A stretch of 64,000 bases of DNA from the NCBI GenBank assembly GCA_013364255.1, contig CP054936.1, positions 4,184,853 through 4,248,852 of the forward strand, in the 5' to 3' direction. This DNA is from Streptomyces seoulensis. GTDB lineage: Bacteria; Actinomycetota; Actinomycetes; Streptomycetales; Streptomycetaceae. This document shows, one piece after another, positions 53,101 through 62,200 of the stretch. The first letter of the stretch is position 1; the number at the start of each line of letters is the position of its first letter. A program made the position numbers and the translations under genes. The notes beneath the pieces are model-generated. The model made no database searches. It was not told the DNA's origin and saw only the letters and a program-made list of their open reading frames with translations.

Positions 53101-53116
53101 GCCGCCGCCTCCCAGT
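53069..53116 (-). repeat. 24-base tandem duplication of the narK start region
   Basis: CCCGCCATGCCGCCGCCTCC plus CAGT occurs perfectly at 53069-53092 and 53093-53116. On the coding strand each copy contains GGGAGGCGGC and ATG, so ribosome site and start codon are both doubled in frame. Confidence 0.92.
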
Positions 53117-53236
53117 GCATCGAACGACCGGTCACCGAAGCTAGGGACGCCGGGTTTCCGCCCTGTGCCGGTGCGTGACCGTGGCGGAACGATGGCCTCA
53201 CCCCGGGGCGGGGGAAGCTGAGAGGCGGCCGACTCC

Positions 53237-54403
53237 TCACCCTCCTCCGTTCGGCCACAGCCGGGGCCGCCGTCGCGCCGCCACGTCCTCGATCCAGCCG
53301 AACGCCAGGATCGCCAGCGCGATCAGCGGCCAGACCAGCAGGAACATCCACACCGAGTAGGTGGAGTCCAGTATCGACGCCGCCGCGTCGCTCCGCAGGA
53401 AGGGCAGGCCGTAGGCCAGGTCGACCAGTGGGACCGTGGCGGCGATCAGGGCGTTGTGCCAGAGGTAGACGGTGACCGCGCGGTTGTTGGCGAGGGTGAT
53501 CGGCCCGTCCCAGCGGCGCAGGCGGGGCGGGAGTTCGCGCCAGGACGGCGCGTACTGGAGCAGGATCACCACCGCGCCGAAGGACCAGGTGGCCTGGGCG
53601 AGCGGGATGTCGTTGAGGTCCCATCCCTCGGGGCCCGGGTGGCCCTGGACCCACCACAGGGCGAAGGCCATCACCAGCGCCGCGCCCGACACCGCCGCGT
53701 AGCGCGGGACCCGCCGCAGCACGCCGTCGTGGTGGGCGAAGCCCAGCACCCAGCAGCCGCCGTAGACGGCGAAGTCCGTCACCGCGTCGCCCGTCTCGCC
53801 GGGCAGCGTCACCACTCCGGTGCCGACCACCGCCGTCAGGGCCAGCGGCGCGAGCAGCGTCGGCCACGGGGCCCGCCGGAACGCCCACAGCAGCGGCGGC
53901 GAGGCCGCCACGAACCACAGGTAGGCGCGCAGGTACCACAGCGGTCCCGCCGCGTCGTCGGGCCACGTCGCGTCCAGCAGGCCCGAGTCGGAGCCCAGGT
54001 GCGCGGGGTAGGGCGGGGCGCCCACCGGGACGACGTACTCCAGGAGCCTGGGCAGGCCGGGCACGCCGCCGAGGTCCGGGTCCGTCAGCGGGTTCCAGCC
54101 GGCGCACAGCAGCAGGGGCAGCAGGACCGCGCCGAACGCCCACAGCGGAGGCAGCAGCCGGCGCAGCCTGCCCTTGATCACGCTCACCGCCGGGCGCTTG
54201 AGCGAGCGGGCCATCAGGGAGCCGGCCAGCGCGAACATCACGCCCATGGACGGGAACAGCAGCGTCAGCCAGCCCCAGCCGAAGAGGTGGTAGGCGACCA
54301 CCCGGACCAGCGCGAGGGCGCGCAGCAGGTCCAGGTAACGGTCGCGGCCGACGGCCGGTTCGCGGGGCTCGGCGCCGGTCTCGCGGGCGAGTGCCTGGGT
54401 CAT
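53237..54403 (-). CDS. acyltransferase-3 family membrane protein
   Basis: The protein has 388 residues with about ten hydrophobic segments. The N-terminus has DRYLDLLRALALVRVVAYHL, with Arg and His at the position typical of the acyltransferase-3 family (OafA/NodX), and FPSMGVMFALAGSLMA. The end is charged. It probably acylates an exported polysaccharide. It overlaps the upstream deacetylase/glycosyltransferase gene by four bases (ATGA), so it belongs to the same operon as matAB and may modify that polymer. Confidence 0.85.
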   Translation of the reverse strand: MTQALARETGAEPREPAVGRDRYLDLLRALALVRVVAYHLFGWGWLTLLFPSMGVMFALAGSLMARSLKRPAVSVIKGRLRRLLPPLWAFGAVLLPLLLCAGWNPLTDPDLGGVPGLPRLLEYVVPVGAPPYPAHLGSDSGLLDATWPDDAAGPLWYLRAYLWFVAASPPLLWAFRRAPWPTLLAPLALTAVVGTGVVTLPGETGDAVTDFAVYGGCWVLGFAHHDGVLRRVPRYAAVSGAALVMAFALWWVQGHPGPEGWDLNDIPLAQATWSFGAVVILLQYAPSWRELPPRLRRWDGPITLANNRAVTVYLWHNALIAATVPLVDLAYGLPFLRSDAAASILDSTYSVWMFLLVWPLIALAILAFGWIEDVAARRRPRLWPNGGG

Positions 54404-57177
54404 GCCACCGGCCTCCCGTCGCCCACCGGGCCGGTCACGTCGGCCGGACGACCGGTCACACCGGCGGCCGTCTCCGCGCCCGCCCCCGTCCGCTCGCGTG
54501 GCGCCGGGCCGCCCGGCGCCTCCACCACGCCCGTGCGGCGCAGCTTCTGCCAGCGCAGCCGGCCGCCGGTCAGGGCGGTGATCCAGGACTGGAGCAGCAC
54601 GACGTACATCAGCTGGCGGTAGAGGACCTGCTGCAACGGCAGCGAGATCAGGTGCGTCATGCGCTCCCGGTCCAGCCGGAAGGCGTACGCCGCGCAGAAC
54701 GCCTGGAGGGCGAGGACGCCCAGCCACGCCACGATCGTCCGCCGCGTCGGGCCGAACACGACGCCGTAGAGCAGGAACACGTCGATCAGCGGGGCGAGCA
54801 GCGGGGCCACCACCATGAACAGGGAGACCAGCGGCAGGCCGACCCGGCCGAAGCGGCCGGAGGGGCCGCGGTCCAGCAGCGCGCCGCGGTGCTTCCAGAT
54901 CGCCTGCATGGTGCCGTAGGACCAGCGGTAGCGCTGGGACCACAGCTGCTGGACGGACTCGGGGGCCTCGGTCCAGGCGCGGGCGTTCTCGGCGTAGACG
55001 ACGTGCCAGCCGGCGCGGTGCAGCGCCATGGTGATGTCGGTGTCCTCGGCGAGGGTGTCCTCGCTCATGCCGCCGACCTGCTGGAGGGCCGAGCGCCGGA
55101 ACGCGCCGACCGCGCCCGGGATCGTCGGCATGCAGCGCAGCACGTCGTACATCCGGCGGTCGAGGTTGAAGCCCATCACGTACTCGATGTGCTGCCAGGC
55201 GCCGATCAGCGAATCGCGGTTGCCCACCTTGGCGTTGCCGGCCACCGCGCCGACCCTCGGGTCGCCGAAGGGCTGGACCAGCTCGTGGACGGTGGTGGGT
55301 TCGAAGACGGTGTCGCCGTCCATCATCACGATCAGGTCGTGCGAGGCGTGGGCGATGCCCCGGTTGAGGGCGGCCGGCTTGCCCGCGTTGCGCTGGCGCA
55401 CCACCCGTACGCCGGGCAGGCCCAGCGCCTCCACGAGGTCCGCCGTGCCGTCGGCCGAGCCGTCGTCGACGACCAGCACCTCGACCGGGTGCGCGCCGGC
55501 CATCAGCGATCGGACCGTGTTCTCGATGCACTTGGCCTCGTTGTACGCCGGCACCAGCACCGAGACCGGCTCGGTGACCGGCGCTCCCCAGCGGAAGCCG
55601 GGGCGGCGCACCCGGCGGGCGTGCGCGCCGGAGAGCAGCAGCATCAGCGCGAACCGGGCGATGACCAGGCCGCCGACCAGGGCGAGGCAGACGCCGAGGC
55701 CGTCGGTGAGGCCGTCGGCGGCCTGGACGAGGAAGATCCACGCCCTGCCCTTCCACAGGCCGACGCCGGTGACCGGGGTGAGCGCGCTGGGCGCGCCGAG
55801 CGCCTCGGTGAGGTTGTCGAACCGGTAGCCGCGCGCCTGGAGTTCAGGCAGGTAGCGGTCGAGGGCCAGCACCGTCTGGTGGCGGTCGCCGCCGGAGTCG
55901 TGCATCAGGACGACCGCGCCCGCGCCGTCCTTCGGGGTGGCGTTGCGGATGATCCGGTCGACGCCGGGCTTGCGCCAGTCCTCGCTGTCGGCGGTGTTGA
56001 CGACGGTGATGTAGCCGCGGCCGCCGATGTACCGGGTCACCGGCCAGGAACGGTTGTCCATGGCGTCGGCGAAGGAGGAGTACGGCGGCCGGAACAGCGA
56101 GGTGCGCACGCCGGCCGCGCCGGTGATGGCCAGCTGGGTCTGGGACAGCTCCCAGTCGATGCGGCTCTTGGACTGGTAGGAGAGGTCGGGGTGGTTGAAG
56201 GTGTGCACGCCCACCTCGTGGCCCTCGGCGACCATGCGCCGGACCAGGTCCGGGTAGCGCGAGGCCATGGTGCCGGTGACGAAGAAGACGGCGTGCGCGT
56301 GGTGCTTCTTGAGCACGTCCAGCACCTTCGGCGTCCACGTCGGGTCGGGGCCGTCGTCGAAGGTGAGGACGAGGCGGTGGTCGGGCACGTTCAGGCTGGT
56401 GGTCTGCCCGTGGCGGGTGTCGATGACCGGGCCGCCGTCGAGGATGCCCTGCGGCACCTGGTCGGTGGCGGCCTCGGGCTGGACGCGGTGGTCGGCCAGG
56501 ATCTCGCTGTGCACGTAGCCGCGCAGCATCAGCATCGCCATCAGCACGGCCAGCACGAGCATGGGCAGGAGAAGACGCAGCGGGGCGCGCGGGCGCGGGC
56601 GGCGGGAGCGGGCGCGGGCGGCGCGGGCGCCGGTTCGAGGGCCGGGGCGGGCGGCCTGGCGGCCCCGGCGGGCGCCGGGGCGGACTTCGGGGCGGGCGCC
56701 GGGGCGAAGGGCACGGGACGAACGGCGGTCGCTACGGCGGCTGTTCGCGCCGTGCGCGGTACGGGCGGTGCGGACGGCTCGCGCGCCGGGCACGGCCTTC
56801 GCGGCCTTCGCGGCGCGCGCGGTCCCCGCGGACCGCGCGCCGGGGACGCCCTCCGGGCCACCCGCCGACGCCGCCTCGCCCATCTCCTGCGCGGCGGGCG
56901 GCACTTGGTCAGCGCCGGTCGCTTGGGTAGCGCCTAACACGCGGCCAGTGGAAGTCACTTGAGCAGCGCCGACTACTGGCGCGGTGTCGGCCGCTGGAGC
57001 GGCGTCAGTCGTGCGGGCGCCGTCGGTCGCGCGGGCGCCGTCGGTCGCGCGGGCGCCGTCGGTCGCGCGGGCGCCGTCGGTCGCGTGGGCGCCGTCGGTC
57101 GTGCGGGCGGCGTCGGTCGTGCGGGCGGCGTCGGGCTGTCCGTTTTCGGGCCGGGTGCGCCGGACGTGGCCGGCCAT
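54400..57177 (-). CDS. matB: polysaccharide deacetylase/glycosyltransferase fusion (MatB-like)
   Basis: The protein has 925 residues. After a basic, repetitive N-terminus (1-200) and a membrane segment (about 201-220), a NodB deacetylase domain shows LVLTFDDGPDPTWTPKVLDV, HEVGVHTFNHPDLSYQ and RPPYSSFADAM. From about 545 a GT2 synthase follows with VLVPAYNEAKCIENTV, VVDDGSADGTADLVE, MDGDTVFEP, EDTDITMALHRAGWH and SQRYRWSYGTMQ. In S. coelicolor/lividans, MatAB makes a PNAG-like exopolysaccharide for mycelial pellet formation. It starts one base inside the upstream stop (TGATG). Confidence 0.9.
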   Translation of the reverse strand: MAGHVRRTRPENGQPDAARTTDAARTTDGAHATDGARATDGARATDGARATDGARTTDAAPAADTAPVVGAAQVTSTGRVLGATQATGADQVPPAAQEMGEAASAGGPEGVPGARSAGTARAAKAAKAVPGARAVRTARTAHGANSRRSDRRSSRALRPGARPEVRPGARRGRQAARPGPRTGARAARARSRRPRPRAPLRLLLPMLVLAVLMAMLMLRGYVHSEILADHRVQPEAATDQVPQGILDGGPVIDTRHGQTTSLNVPDHRLVLTFDDGPDPTWTPKVLDVLKKHHAHAVFFVTGTMASRYPDLVRRMVAEGHEVGVHTFNHPDLSYQSKSRIDWELSQTQLAITGAAGVRTSLFRPPYSSFADAMDNRSWPVTRYIGGRGYITVVNTADSEDWRKPGVDRIIRNATPKDGAGAVVLMHDSGGDRHQTVLALDRYLPELQARGYRFDNLTEALGAPSALTPVTGVGLWKGRAWIFLVQAADGLTDGLGVCLALVGGLVIARFALMLLLSGAHARRVRRPGFRWGAPVTEPVSVLVPAYNEAKCIENTVRSLMAGAHPVEVLVVDDGSADGTADLVEALGLPGVRVVRQRNAGKPAALNRGIAHASHDLIVMMDGDTVFEPTTVHELVQPFGDPRVGAVAGNAKVGNRDSLIGAWQHIEYVMGFNLDRRMYDVLRCMPTIPGAVGAFRRSALQQVGGMSEDTLAEDTDITMALHRAGWHVVYAENARAWTEAPESVQQLWSQRYRWSYGTMQAIWKHRGALLDRGPSGRFGRVGLPLVSLFMVVAPLLAPLIDVFLLYGVVFGPTRRTIVAWLGVLALQAFCAAYAFRLDRERMTHLISLPLQQVLYRQLMYVVLLQSWITALTGGRLRWQKLRRTGVVEAPGGPAPRERTGAGAETAAGVTGRPADVTGPVGDGRPVA
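57002..57135 (-). repeat. 18-base coding repeat in the matB 5' end
   Basis: A unit GCGGGCGCCGTCGGTCGC and close variants is repeated about seven times in tandem. On the coding strand it gives a hexapeptide TDGARA or TDAART, roughly residues 15-58 of MatB. Being in frame with an 18-base period, copy number can vary without frameshift. Confidence 0.92.
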
Positions 57178-58289
57178 CAGGCCACGGTCCGGGCGGTCGT
57201 CGTCACCTGGACGCCGACGGCGGAGCCGGACCCGGCGTCGCCGGCCGGCACGCCGATGGGGCCGGGCGAGGTGGCCGGGCCGGGAGCCGTTGTGGAGCCG
57301 GAGGCGCCGGCCGCCGGTTCGCCGGTGACCGGCACCGGGCTGCTCGGACCGTCCGCGACCGTGCCGGGCGCGTTGGTCGCGGCGCCGCCGCCCCCGCCCG
57401 AACCGCTGCCGCCGCTGTCACCGCCGCCGCTCCCGGCGCCCGGGGACGCCGACGGGTCGGGCGCGGTCGGGCCGCTCCCGCCGCTCGGGGTCGGGTCGGC
57501 CGGTGGGGAGGCCGGGGGCGGGGTGGGCGCGGTCGTCGGACCGGTCACGCCGCCGGCCGGCGGTTTGGCCCTGCCGGTCGCCGTGGCGGTCGGCGCGGGG
57601 CCGGCCGTGGCGCCGGACCCGCGCGGCCCGGCGGAGGCGCTCGGCGCGGGCGTCCCGGCGCCGGTGCTCGGCCCGGCGCTGCCGGTGGCCGCGCCGGTGC
57701 CGGGCGCGGATATCCCGGACACCCCCGGCAGCCCCGGCCGGCCCGGCACGGCGACGCCGACGCCCGTGCCGGACGGCGGGGCCGACTCGGCGGGCTCGGG
57801 CGAGGTCTCGACCTCGCTCGCGGGCTTGTCGCCGCCGCCCTGGCCCGGGACCGGCAGCCAGGGTGCGTTGGAGTTGCCGGAGACGAGGGTGGCGGCGATG
57901 ACGACGGCGTAGGCCCCGCACGAGAGGCCGACCGCCATGCCGATCCGGCGGAAGCGGCGGCTGCGGCGGCCCGACTCGTCCACGAAGACCGGCCCGTCGG
58001 AGCCGCCGGCCTTGCCGGCACAGCCGCGGGCGGCGTCCGGCCGGTCCGCTCCGGCCTCCGCGCGGTCGAGCCGGACGGTCAGCTCGCCCGGACCGGCGGC
58101 GTCGGGCCCCGACCGCTCCCACGGATCCTCGATCCGCGCCGCCGGTACGGCGGCGGTCTCCGGGAACCGCTGGACCGCACCGCCGCCGGGAGCACCGGTG
58201 CCGGTCTCGAAAACGGGCGCCGTTCCGGTCGCCGAAGCGGCCGCGGGCCATTCTGGTCGGGCTTGATCCAGCCCCTTGTTCACGCGCAC
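57177..58289 (-). CDS. matA: single-pass membrane protein of the mat operon (MatA-like)
   Basis: The protein has 370 residues. A cytoplasmic N-terminal part of about 130 residues, one membrane segment (about 131-150) and a long Pro/Ser/Thr/Gly/Ala-rich extracellular tail (residues 165-370) are visible. There is no enzymatic motif. It is immediately upstream of and overlaps the MatB-like gene, so it may assist polymer export or localisation. Start GTG 58289 (MRVNKGLDQARP); 58283 is also possible. Naming is based on order from memory. Confidence 0.72.
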   Translation of the reverse strand: MRVNKGLDQARPEWPAAASATGTAPVFETGTGAPGGGAVQRFPETAAVPAARIEDPWERSGPDAAGPGELTVRLDRAEAGADRPDAARGCAGKAGGSDGPVFVDESGRRSRRFRRIGMAVGLSCGAYAVVIAATLVSGNSNAPWLPVPGQGGGDKPASEVETSPEPAESAPPSGTGVGVAVPGRPGLPGVSGISAPGTGAATGSAGPSTGAGTPAPSASAGPRGSGATAGPAPTATATGRAKPPAGGVTGPTTAPTPPPASPPADPTPSGGSGPTAPDPSASPGAGSGGGDSGGSGSGGGGGAATNAPGTVADGPSSPVPVTGEPAAGASGSTTAPGPATSPGPIGVPAGDAGSGSAVGVQVTTTARTVA

Positions 58290-58439
58290 GTAAGTTCCCC
58301 ACGGGAGTGTTGCGGGTGCGCGTACGACCCCGAGCCCTCGCCGCCGGAACAGGCCCCCACCTGCCCGAGCGCCCCCCTTGTCCCACCGGCTCGGCGGTCA
58401 CGAACGTAGTGCGCGCCAAGCGGTCACCAGGCGGAAAGA

Positions 58440-59408
58440 TCAATCATGAACGGAATTGACCGATACGTCGATGGCTGGAATCCACGCTTTTTCGGGTCGC
58501 CGCAACCAGTCCTCCGCCGCCGCCAGTTCCGCCGCCGCGCGCCGCACCGCGTCGAGCGCCGGATGGGTCAGTCCCCTGCGCCACACCAGTGACACCGGCG
58601 ACAGCGGCACCGGATCGACCAGGGGCCGTACGACGGTGCGTGGCAGGGCCGGGAAGCCGACCACCGCGAGCACCGGATGCCCGGTCTTGGCCATCAGCCG
58701 CTCGAACTCCTCCGCCCCGACGGCCAGCGGCGCGGGCGGCGCCACCGCGATGCCGCGTCCGTCGAAGAGGCGGCGGGCGAGGTCGGTCCACTCGGGCGTG
58801 CGCGGGTTGCCGGCGCCCGCGTACACGGTCGCGCCGGCCAGCGCCGTGAGCGGCACCTCGGACAGGGCGGCCAGCCGGTGGCCGGCGGGCAGCGCGATCG
58901 CCATCGGCTCGTAGCGGACGGGCTGGTGGTCGAGGGCCGCCCGCAGCGCCGGGTCCAGGCCGGCGTACCGGCCGAAGGAGGCGTCGAGCCGACCGGCCAG
59001 CAGCTCGGTCGCCGCGCCGGTCAGGCCGCTCTCGAAGCGGGCCATGATCTCGTGCTCGGGGGCGAGTTCGCGGGCCCGGTGCAGGACCCGGCGGCCGGTG
59101 GCCAGGCCCGGCGAGTTGAGGTCGAGGAGCAGCGGCCGGGCCTGTCCGAAGGCGGCCAGCAGCTCGTCCTGCGCGGCCAGCGCCCGGCGCGCGTACGGCA
59201 GCAGCCGCTCGCCGTCGGCGGTGAGGGCCACCTGCCGGGTGGTGCGCACGAACAGCTCGGCGCCCAGCTCCCGTTCCAGCCGCCGCACGTCCCGGCTGAG
59301 GGCCTGCTGGGCGACGTACAGCCGGACGGCGGCGCGCGTGAAGTGCAGTTCCTCGGCCACGGTGACGAAGACCCGCAGCAGCCGCGGGTCCAGGTGCGGG
59401 ACGGACAT
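58440..59408 (-). CDS. LysR-family regulator
   Basis: The protein has 322 residues. The N-terminal HTH is LRVFVTVAEELHFTRAAVRL and YVAQQALSRDVRRLERELGA. The C-terminal two-lobe effector domain is present. It is divergent from an MFS exporter (84 bases apart), a usual pair in which the regulator controls the transporter. ATG 59408. Effector unknown. Confidence 0.9.
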   Translation of the reverse strand: MSVPHLDPRLLRVFVTVAEELHFTRAAVRLYVAQQALSRDVRRLERELGAELFVRTTRQVALTADGERLLPYARRALAAQDELLAAFGQARPLLLDLNSPGLATGRRVLHRARELAPEHEIMARFESGLTGAATELLAGRLDASFGRYAGLDPALRAALDHQPVRYEPMAIALPAGHRLAALSEVPLTALAGATVYAGAGNPRTPEWTDLARRLFDGRGIAVAPPAPLAVGAEEFERLMAKTGHPVLAVVGFPALPRTVVRPLVDPVPLSPVSLVWRRGLTHPALDAVRRAAAELAAAEDWLRRPEKAWIPAIDVSVNSVHD

Positions 59409-59491
59409 GCGCCGAACCTACAACGCGGGTGCGTCAATCGGCCTCGCACAGGTGTTGGACCCCGCGCCCCGCCCCGGACGACGGTGAACCC

Positions 59492-60784
59492 ATGCCCCCG
59501 AGCCCCCCGGAAGCCCCTGAGGCCCCCGAAGCCCCCGAAGCCCCCGCCGACCAGACCGCCCGCCCCACCGCCGGCGACCGGGCAGCCCCTCCCGCCCCCG
59601 CCGCCACCACTTCCTACCGCTGCCTCTTCGCCCTCCCCGGCGCCCGGGCCTTCACCGTCGGGAACCTGGTCGCCCGGTTGCCGATGGGGATGTTCGGGGT
59701 GAGCGCGGTCGTCATGATCGCCGGGGCGCGCGACTCGTACGCCCTCGCCGGAGCGGTCACCGCCACCGGGCTGGCGGCGACGGCGGTGACCGCGCCGTGG
59801 ATCGCCCGCCTGGTGGACCGCCACGGCCAGGCCCGCGTCGCCGTGCCGGCCACCGTCTGCGCGGTGCTGGGCAGCCTGGCCCTGGTGCTGTGCGTACGCT
59901 GCGACGCCCCCGACTGGACCCTCTTCGCCGCCTACGCCGCCACCGCGACCACCCCCAACACCGGCGGCATGTCCCGCGCCCGCTGGGCCCACCTGCTCCG
60001 CTTCGACCCCGCCGCCCTGCACACCGCCAACTCCTTCGAGCAGGCCGCCGACGAACTGTGCTTCATGCTGGGTCCGGTCCTCGCGGCCTTCCTCACCGGC
60101 ACGTTCTTCCCGGAGGCCGGAACGCTGACCGGCGCGGTGCTGCTACTCACCGGCGTCCTGCTGTTCGCCGCCCAGCGCGCGACCGAGCCGCCGCCGCGCC
60201 CCCGGGGCCGGGCGAAGGCGCCGCTGCGCGCTCCCGGGATGCCCGCGCAGCTGGCCGTGTGCGTCGCCATGGGGGCGGTGTTCGGCTCGCTGGAGGTGGT
60301 GACGGTGGCGTTCGCGGACGCGCACGGGCACCGGTCGGCGGCGGGCGTGGCCCTCGGCCTCCAGGCGGCCGGCTCGTGCGCGGCGGGGCTGGTGTACGGG
60401 GCGCTGCGGCCCGGCGGCCCGGCCGAGCGGCGGCTGCCGTGGTGCGTGGCGGCGATGACGGCGCTGATGACCCTGCCGCTGCTGGCCGCCGCCCTGACCG
60501 GCTCGCTGCCGGTGCTGGCCGGAGCGCTGCTGGTGGCGGGCACGGCGACCGCGCCGACCATGATCACCAACATGACCCTGGTCCAGCGGCGCACCCCGGA
60601 GGGCCGCCTCAACGAGGGCATGACCCTGGCGGTGACGGGCCTCCTGGCCGGCATCGCCTGCGGCAGCGCGACCGGCGGCTGGACCGTGCAACACCTCACC
60701 CCGACCGCCGGCTACGCCGTCCCGGCGACAGCGGCGGCCACAGCCCTCCTCCTGTCACTGGCGGGACGCCGCAGACATACCTGA
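59492..60784 (+). CDS. MFS exporter next to the LysR regulator
   Basis: The protein has 430 residues with about 11-12 membrane segments. The N-terminal 40 residues are repetitive (Pro-Glu-Ala-Pro). GPVLAAFLTGTFFPEAGTLT and FGSLEVVTVAFADAHGHRSA are characteristic of small Streptomyces exporters. It probably expels a small molecule sensed by the LysR protein. ATG 59492. No stem-loop is obvious after it. Confidence 0.85.
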   Translation: MPPSPPEAPEAPEAPEAPADQTARPTAGDRAAPPAPAATTSYRCLFALPGARAFTVGNLVARLPMGMFGVSAVVMIAGARDSYALAGAVTATGLAATAVTAPWIARLVDRHGQARVAVPATVCAVLGSLALVLCVRCDAPDWTLFAAYAATATTPNTGGMSRARWAHLLRFDPAALHTANSFEQAADELCFMLGPVLAAFLTGTFFPEAGTLTGAVLLLTGVLLFAAQRATEPPPRPRGRAKAPLRAPGMPAQLAVCVAMGAVFGSLEVVTVAFADAHGHRSAAGVALGLQAAGSCAAGLVYGALRPGGPAERRLPWCVAAMTALMTLPLLAAALTGSLPVLAGALLVAGTATAPTMITNMTLVQRRTPEGRLNEGMTLAVTGLLAGIACGSATGGWTVQHLTPTAGYAVPATAAATALLLSLAGRRRHT

Positions 60785-60809
60785 CAGCGCCTCCCGGCCC
60801 CCCAGGCCG

Positions 60810-61136
60810 CTACTGCCAGAAGATCTCTTCCACGACGATCTGGGGATCCTCGACGCGCTGGACGAAGGTGTAGCGCAGCCACCCGTGCCCATGGTCGAAA
60901 TACAGGACGCGGGGCCCCTTCGGCGCGCTCGACCTGGCGGGTTCGACGCTCATACCCGCGGGCAGACGAGCGTCCGCGTCGATGCCCCGGAAGTACGGGT
61001 CTCTCGCCGTGACCAGTTCGGCGCGTGCCGAGTCGATCACTTTGCGCACATGCTCGGGAAGTTCGTCGCGGGCGGCCTGCGCCTTGAACGTCCAGTCCAT
61101 CTGCCAGGGCGGCCCCATGAATCCGCCGCTCGTCAC
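60810..61136 (-). CDS. possible RelE-like toxin partner of the DUF6247 gene
   Basis: The protein has 108 residues from a GTG at 61136, or 102 from ATG 61118. It has MDWTFKAQAARDELPEHVRK, a helical first half, and at the end GWLRYTFVQRVEDPQIVVEE-IFWQ, a beta pattern like the C-terminus of RelE/ParE toxins. It overlaps the preceding gene by four bases. The two-gene set looks like a toxin-antitoxin module, which is inference. No catalytic triad of RelE is certain. Confidence 0.6.
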   Translation of the reverse strand: MTSGGFMGPPWQMDWTFKAQAARDELPEHVRKVIDSARAELVTARDPYFRGIDADARLPAGMSVEPARSSAPKGPRVLYFDHGHGWLRYTFVQRVEDPQIVVEEIFWQ

Positions 61137-61480
61137 CGCCCCGGCTCCGTCCGGGCGGCCAGGTGCCGGATGTTGGAGGCTTCCTCCAGGAGTGCTTGGG
61201 CCTCGGCGGCCTCGGTGCACTCGTAGGCGGCCCGATGTTCGAGGTCGGTGACGTGCGCGTCGAGTTCTGGATCACGGGCGATGGCGTACTCGCCCCACCA
61301 GCGGGCCATGAAGGCCGGGACGGTGCTGACGTCGTACGCGTCCGCGACGTAGCGCTTCCAGTGGGCGTCGAAGTCCCGCAGCAGCTGAGGGGCATGCTGC
61401 GCGATGGCGGCTCGCAGGGCTTTGGGGTTCCGGTCCGGCATGGGCGGGACCCCTGGAGCGTGCGAGGCGGCTGTCGTCAT
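61133..61480 (-). CDS. DUF6247-like protein
   Basis: The protein has 115 residues, helical: PKALRAAIAQHAPQLLRDFD, AFMARWWGEYAIARDPELDA and a C-terminal AEAQALLEEASNIRHLAART. It fits what I recall of DUF6247, a Streptomyces family placed upstream of small RelE-like genes. ATG 61480. Overlap with the next gene suggests coupled translation. It may act as antitoxin. Assignment rests on memory. Confidence 0.65.
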   Translation of the reverse strand: MTTAASHAPGVPPMPDRNPKALRAAIAQHAPQLLRDFDAHWKRYVADAYDVSTVPAFMARWWGEYAIARDPELDAHVTDLEHRAAYECTEAAEAQALLEEASNIRHLAARTEPGR

Positions 61481-61540
61481 CGGTCCTCCGGAGCAGCGCT
61501 GGAGCATGCGGACGCTCCGTTCACCGTACCGCCTGCCGCT

Positions 61541-61585
61541 CGGTGCGTACGACTGTCGGTGCGTACGACCGTCGGTGCGTACGAC
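61541..61585. repeat. three copies of a 13-base repeat before the tmRNA terminator
   Basis: CGGTGCGTACGAC occurs at 61541, 61557 and 61573 with a 16-base period. Each copy contains the palindrome GTAC. The repeats lie between the DUF6247 gene's start and the terminator of tmRNA, and could be operator-like sites for the divergent or downstream gene. Confidence 0.85.
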
Positions 61586-61619
61586 AAAGGCCCCGCCGCT
61601 CGGAAGCGGTGGGGCCTTT
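61586..61619 (-). terminator. terminator of tmRNA
   Basis: AAAGGCCCCGCCGC pairs with GCGGTGGGGCCTTT (one G-U) around a six-base loop. It lies 28 bases beyond the 3' end of tmRNA on the same strand and ends in TTT. Confidence 0.85.
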
Positions 61620-61647
61620 GTTCACATGGGGTACCCGAACGGGTGAG

Positions 61648-62045
61648 TGGAGATGGCGGGAATCGAACCCGCGTCCAACGGTGCGGAATCAGGGCTTCTC
61701 CGTGTGCAGTCCGCTTCGTTTTTCTCGGCCCCGGAGATCACGCGGACAAGTCTCCGACGGGCTCAGTCACTGTTTGGTTTCCCTCTTCACCCCGTGACCG
61801 GGATCAAGGTTTAGTCCCCTAGTCGATGCCAGGATCCGGGTCGGGAACAGCCCCGGGCTGACACTCCCTATATAGGAGGCTCGCGATCGCTACCTGAGAT
61901 CAGGCAGCGAGGGCGAAGGCCTGCTGGGAGGAATCGCGCTTGGTGTTGGCGATTATTTTTTTCGGCCTGTGGTTTACGAGATCATGGCCGCTTCCTCGAC
62001 ACGCTTCCCCTGCTTCGACAGCCGCTGTCGAAACCGATCATCCCC
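61648..62045 (-). ncRNA. ssrA: transfer-messenger RNA (tmRNA)
   Basis: On the minus strand the 5' end GGGGATGATCGG pairs with CATCTCC near the 3' end, and the T-arm is GCGGG-TTCGATT-CCCGC. The tag frame at 61900-61950 encodes ANTKRDSSQQAFALAA before TGA, a normal actinobacterial tag ending in ALAA. Length is about 398 nt and no CCA is encoded. It rescues stalled ribosomes together with SmpB, which is encoded just upstream. Confidence 0.97.
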
Positions 62046-62200
62046 ATGTTGTTTTTTCAAAGCCCTCCGAGGAGGGTCCCTCCGGAGAGGGGGCTCGCAC
62101 CGGCTGTGCGGTGCTCGTGCCATCGTACGTGACCAACGCGGGTCCTTGCCAGCTTATTCCCGGCGGCCCGCCCGCGCCGGCGCCCCGCCCCGCGGCGGCC

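Noticed and set aside
50416..53178. 920-codon + strand frame over hemD-like and narK genes
   Set aside because: Antisense to two recognised proteins, low-complexity composition.
61541..61585. CRISPR-like repeat array
   Set aside because: Three copies of 13 bases with a 3-base spacer, no cas genes. It is a simple tandem repeat.
62060..62100. Terminator after smpB (CCCTCCGAGGAGGG hairpins)
   Set aside because: The hairpins are short and lack a U-run in the smpB direction. Read-through into ssrA or a separate ssrA promoter cannot be distinguished.
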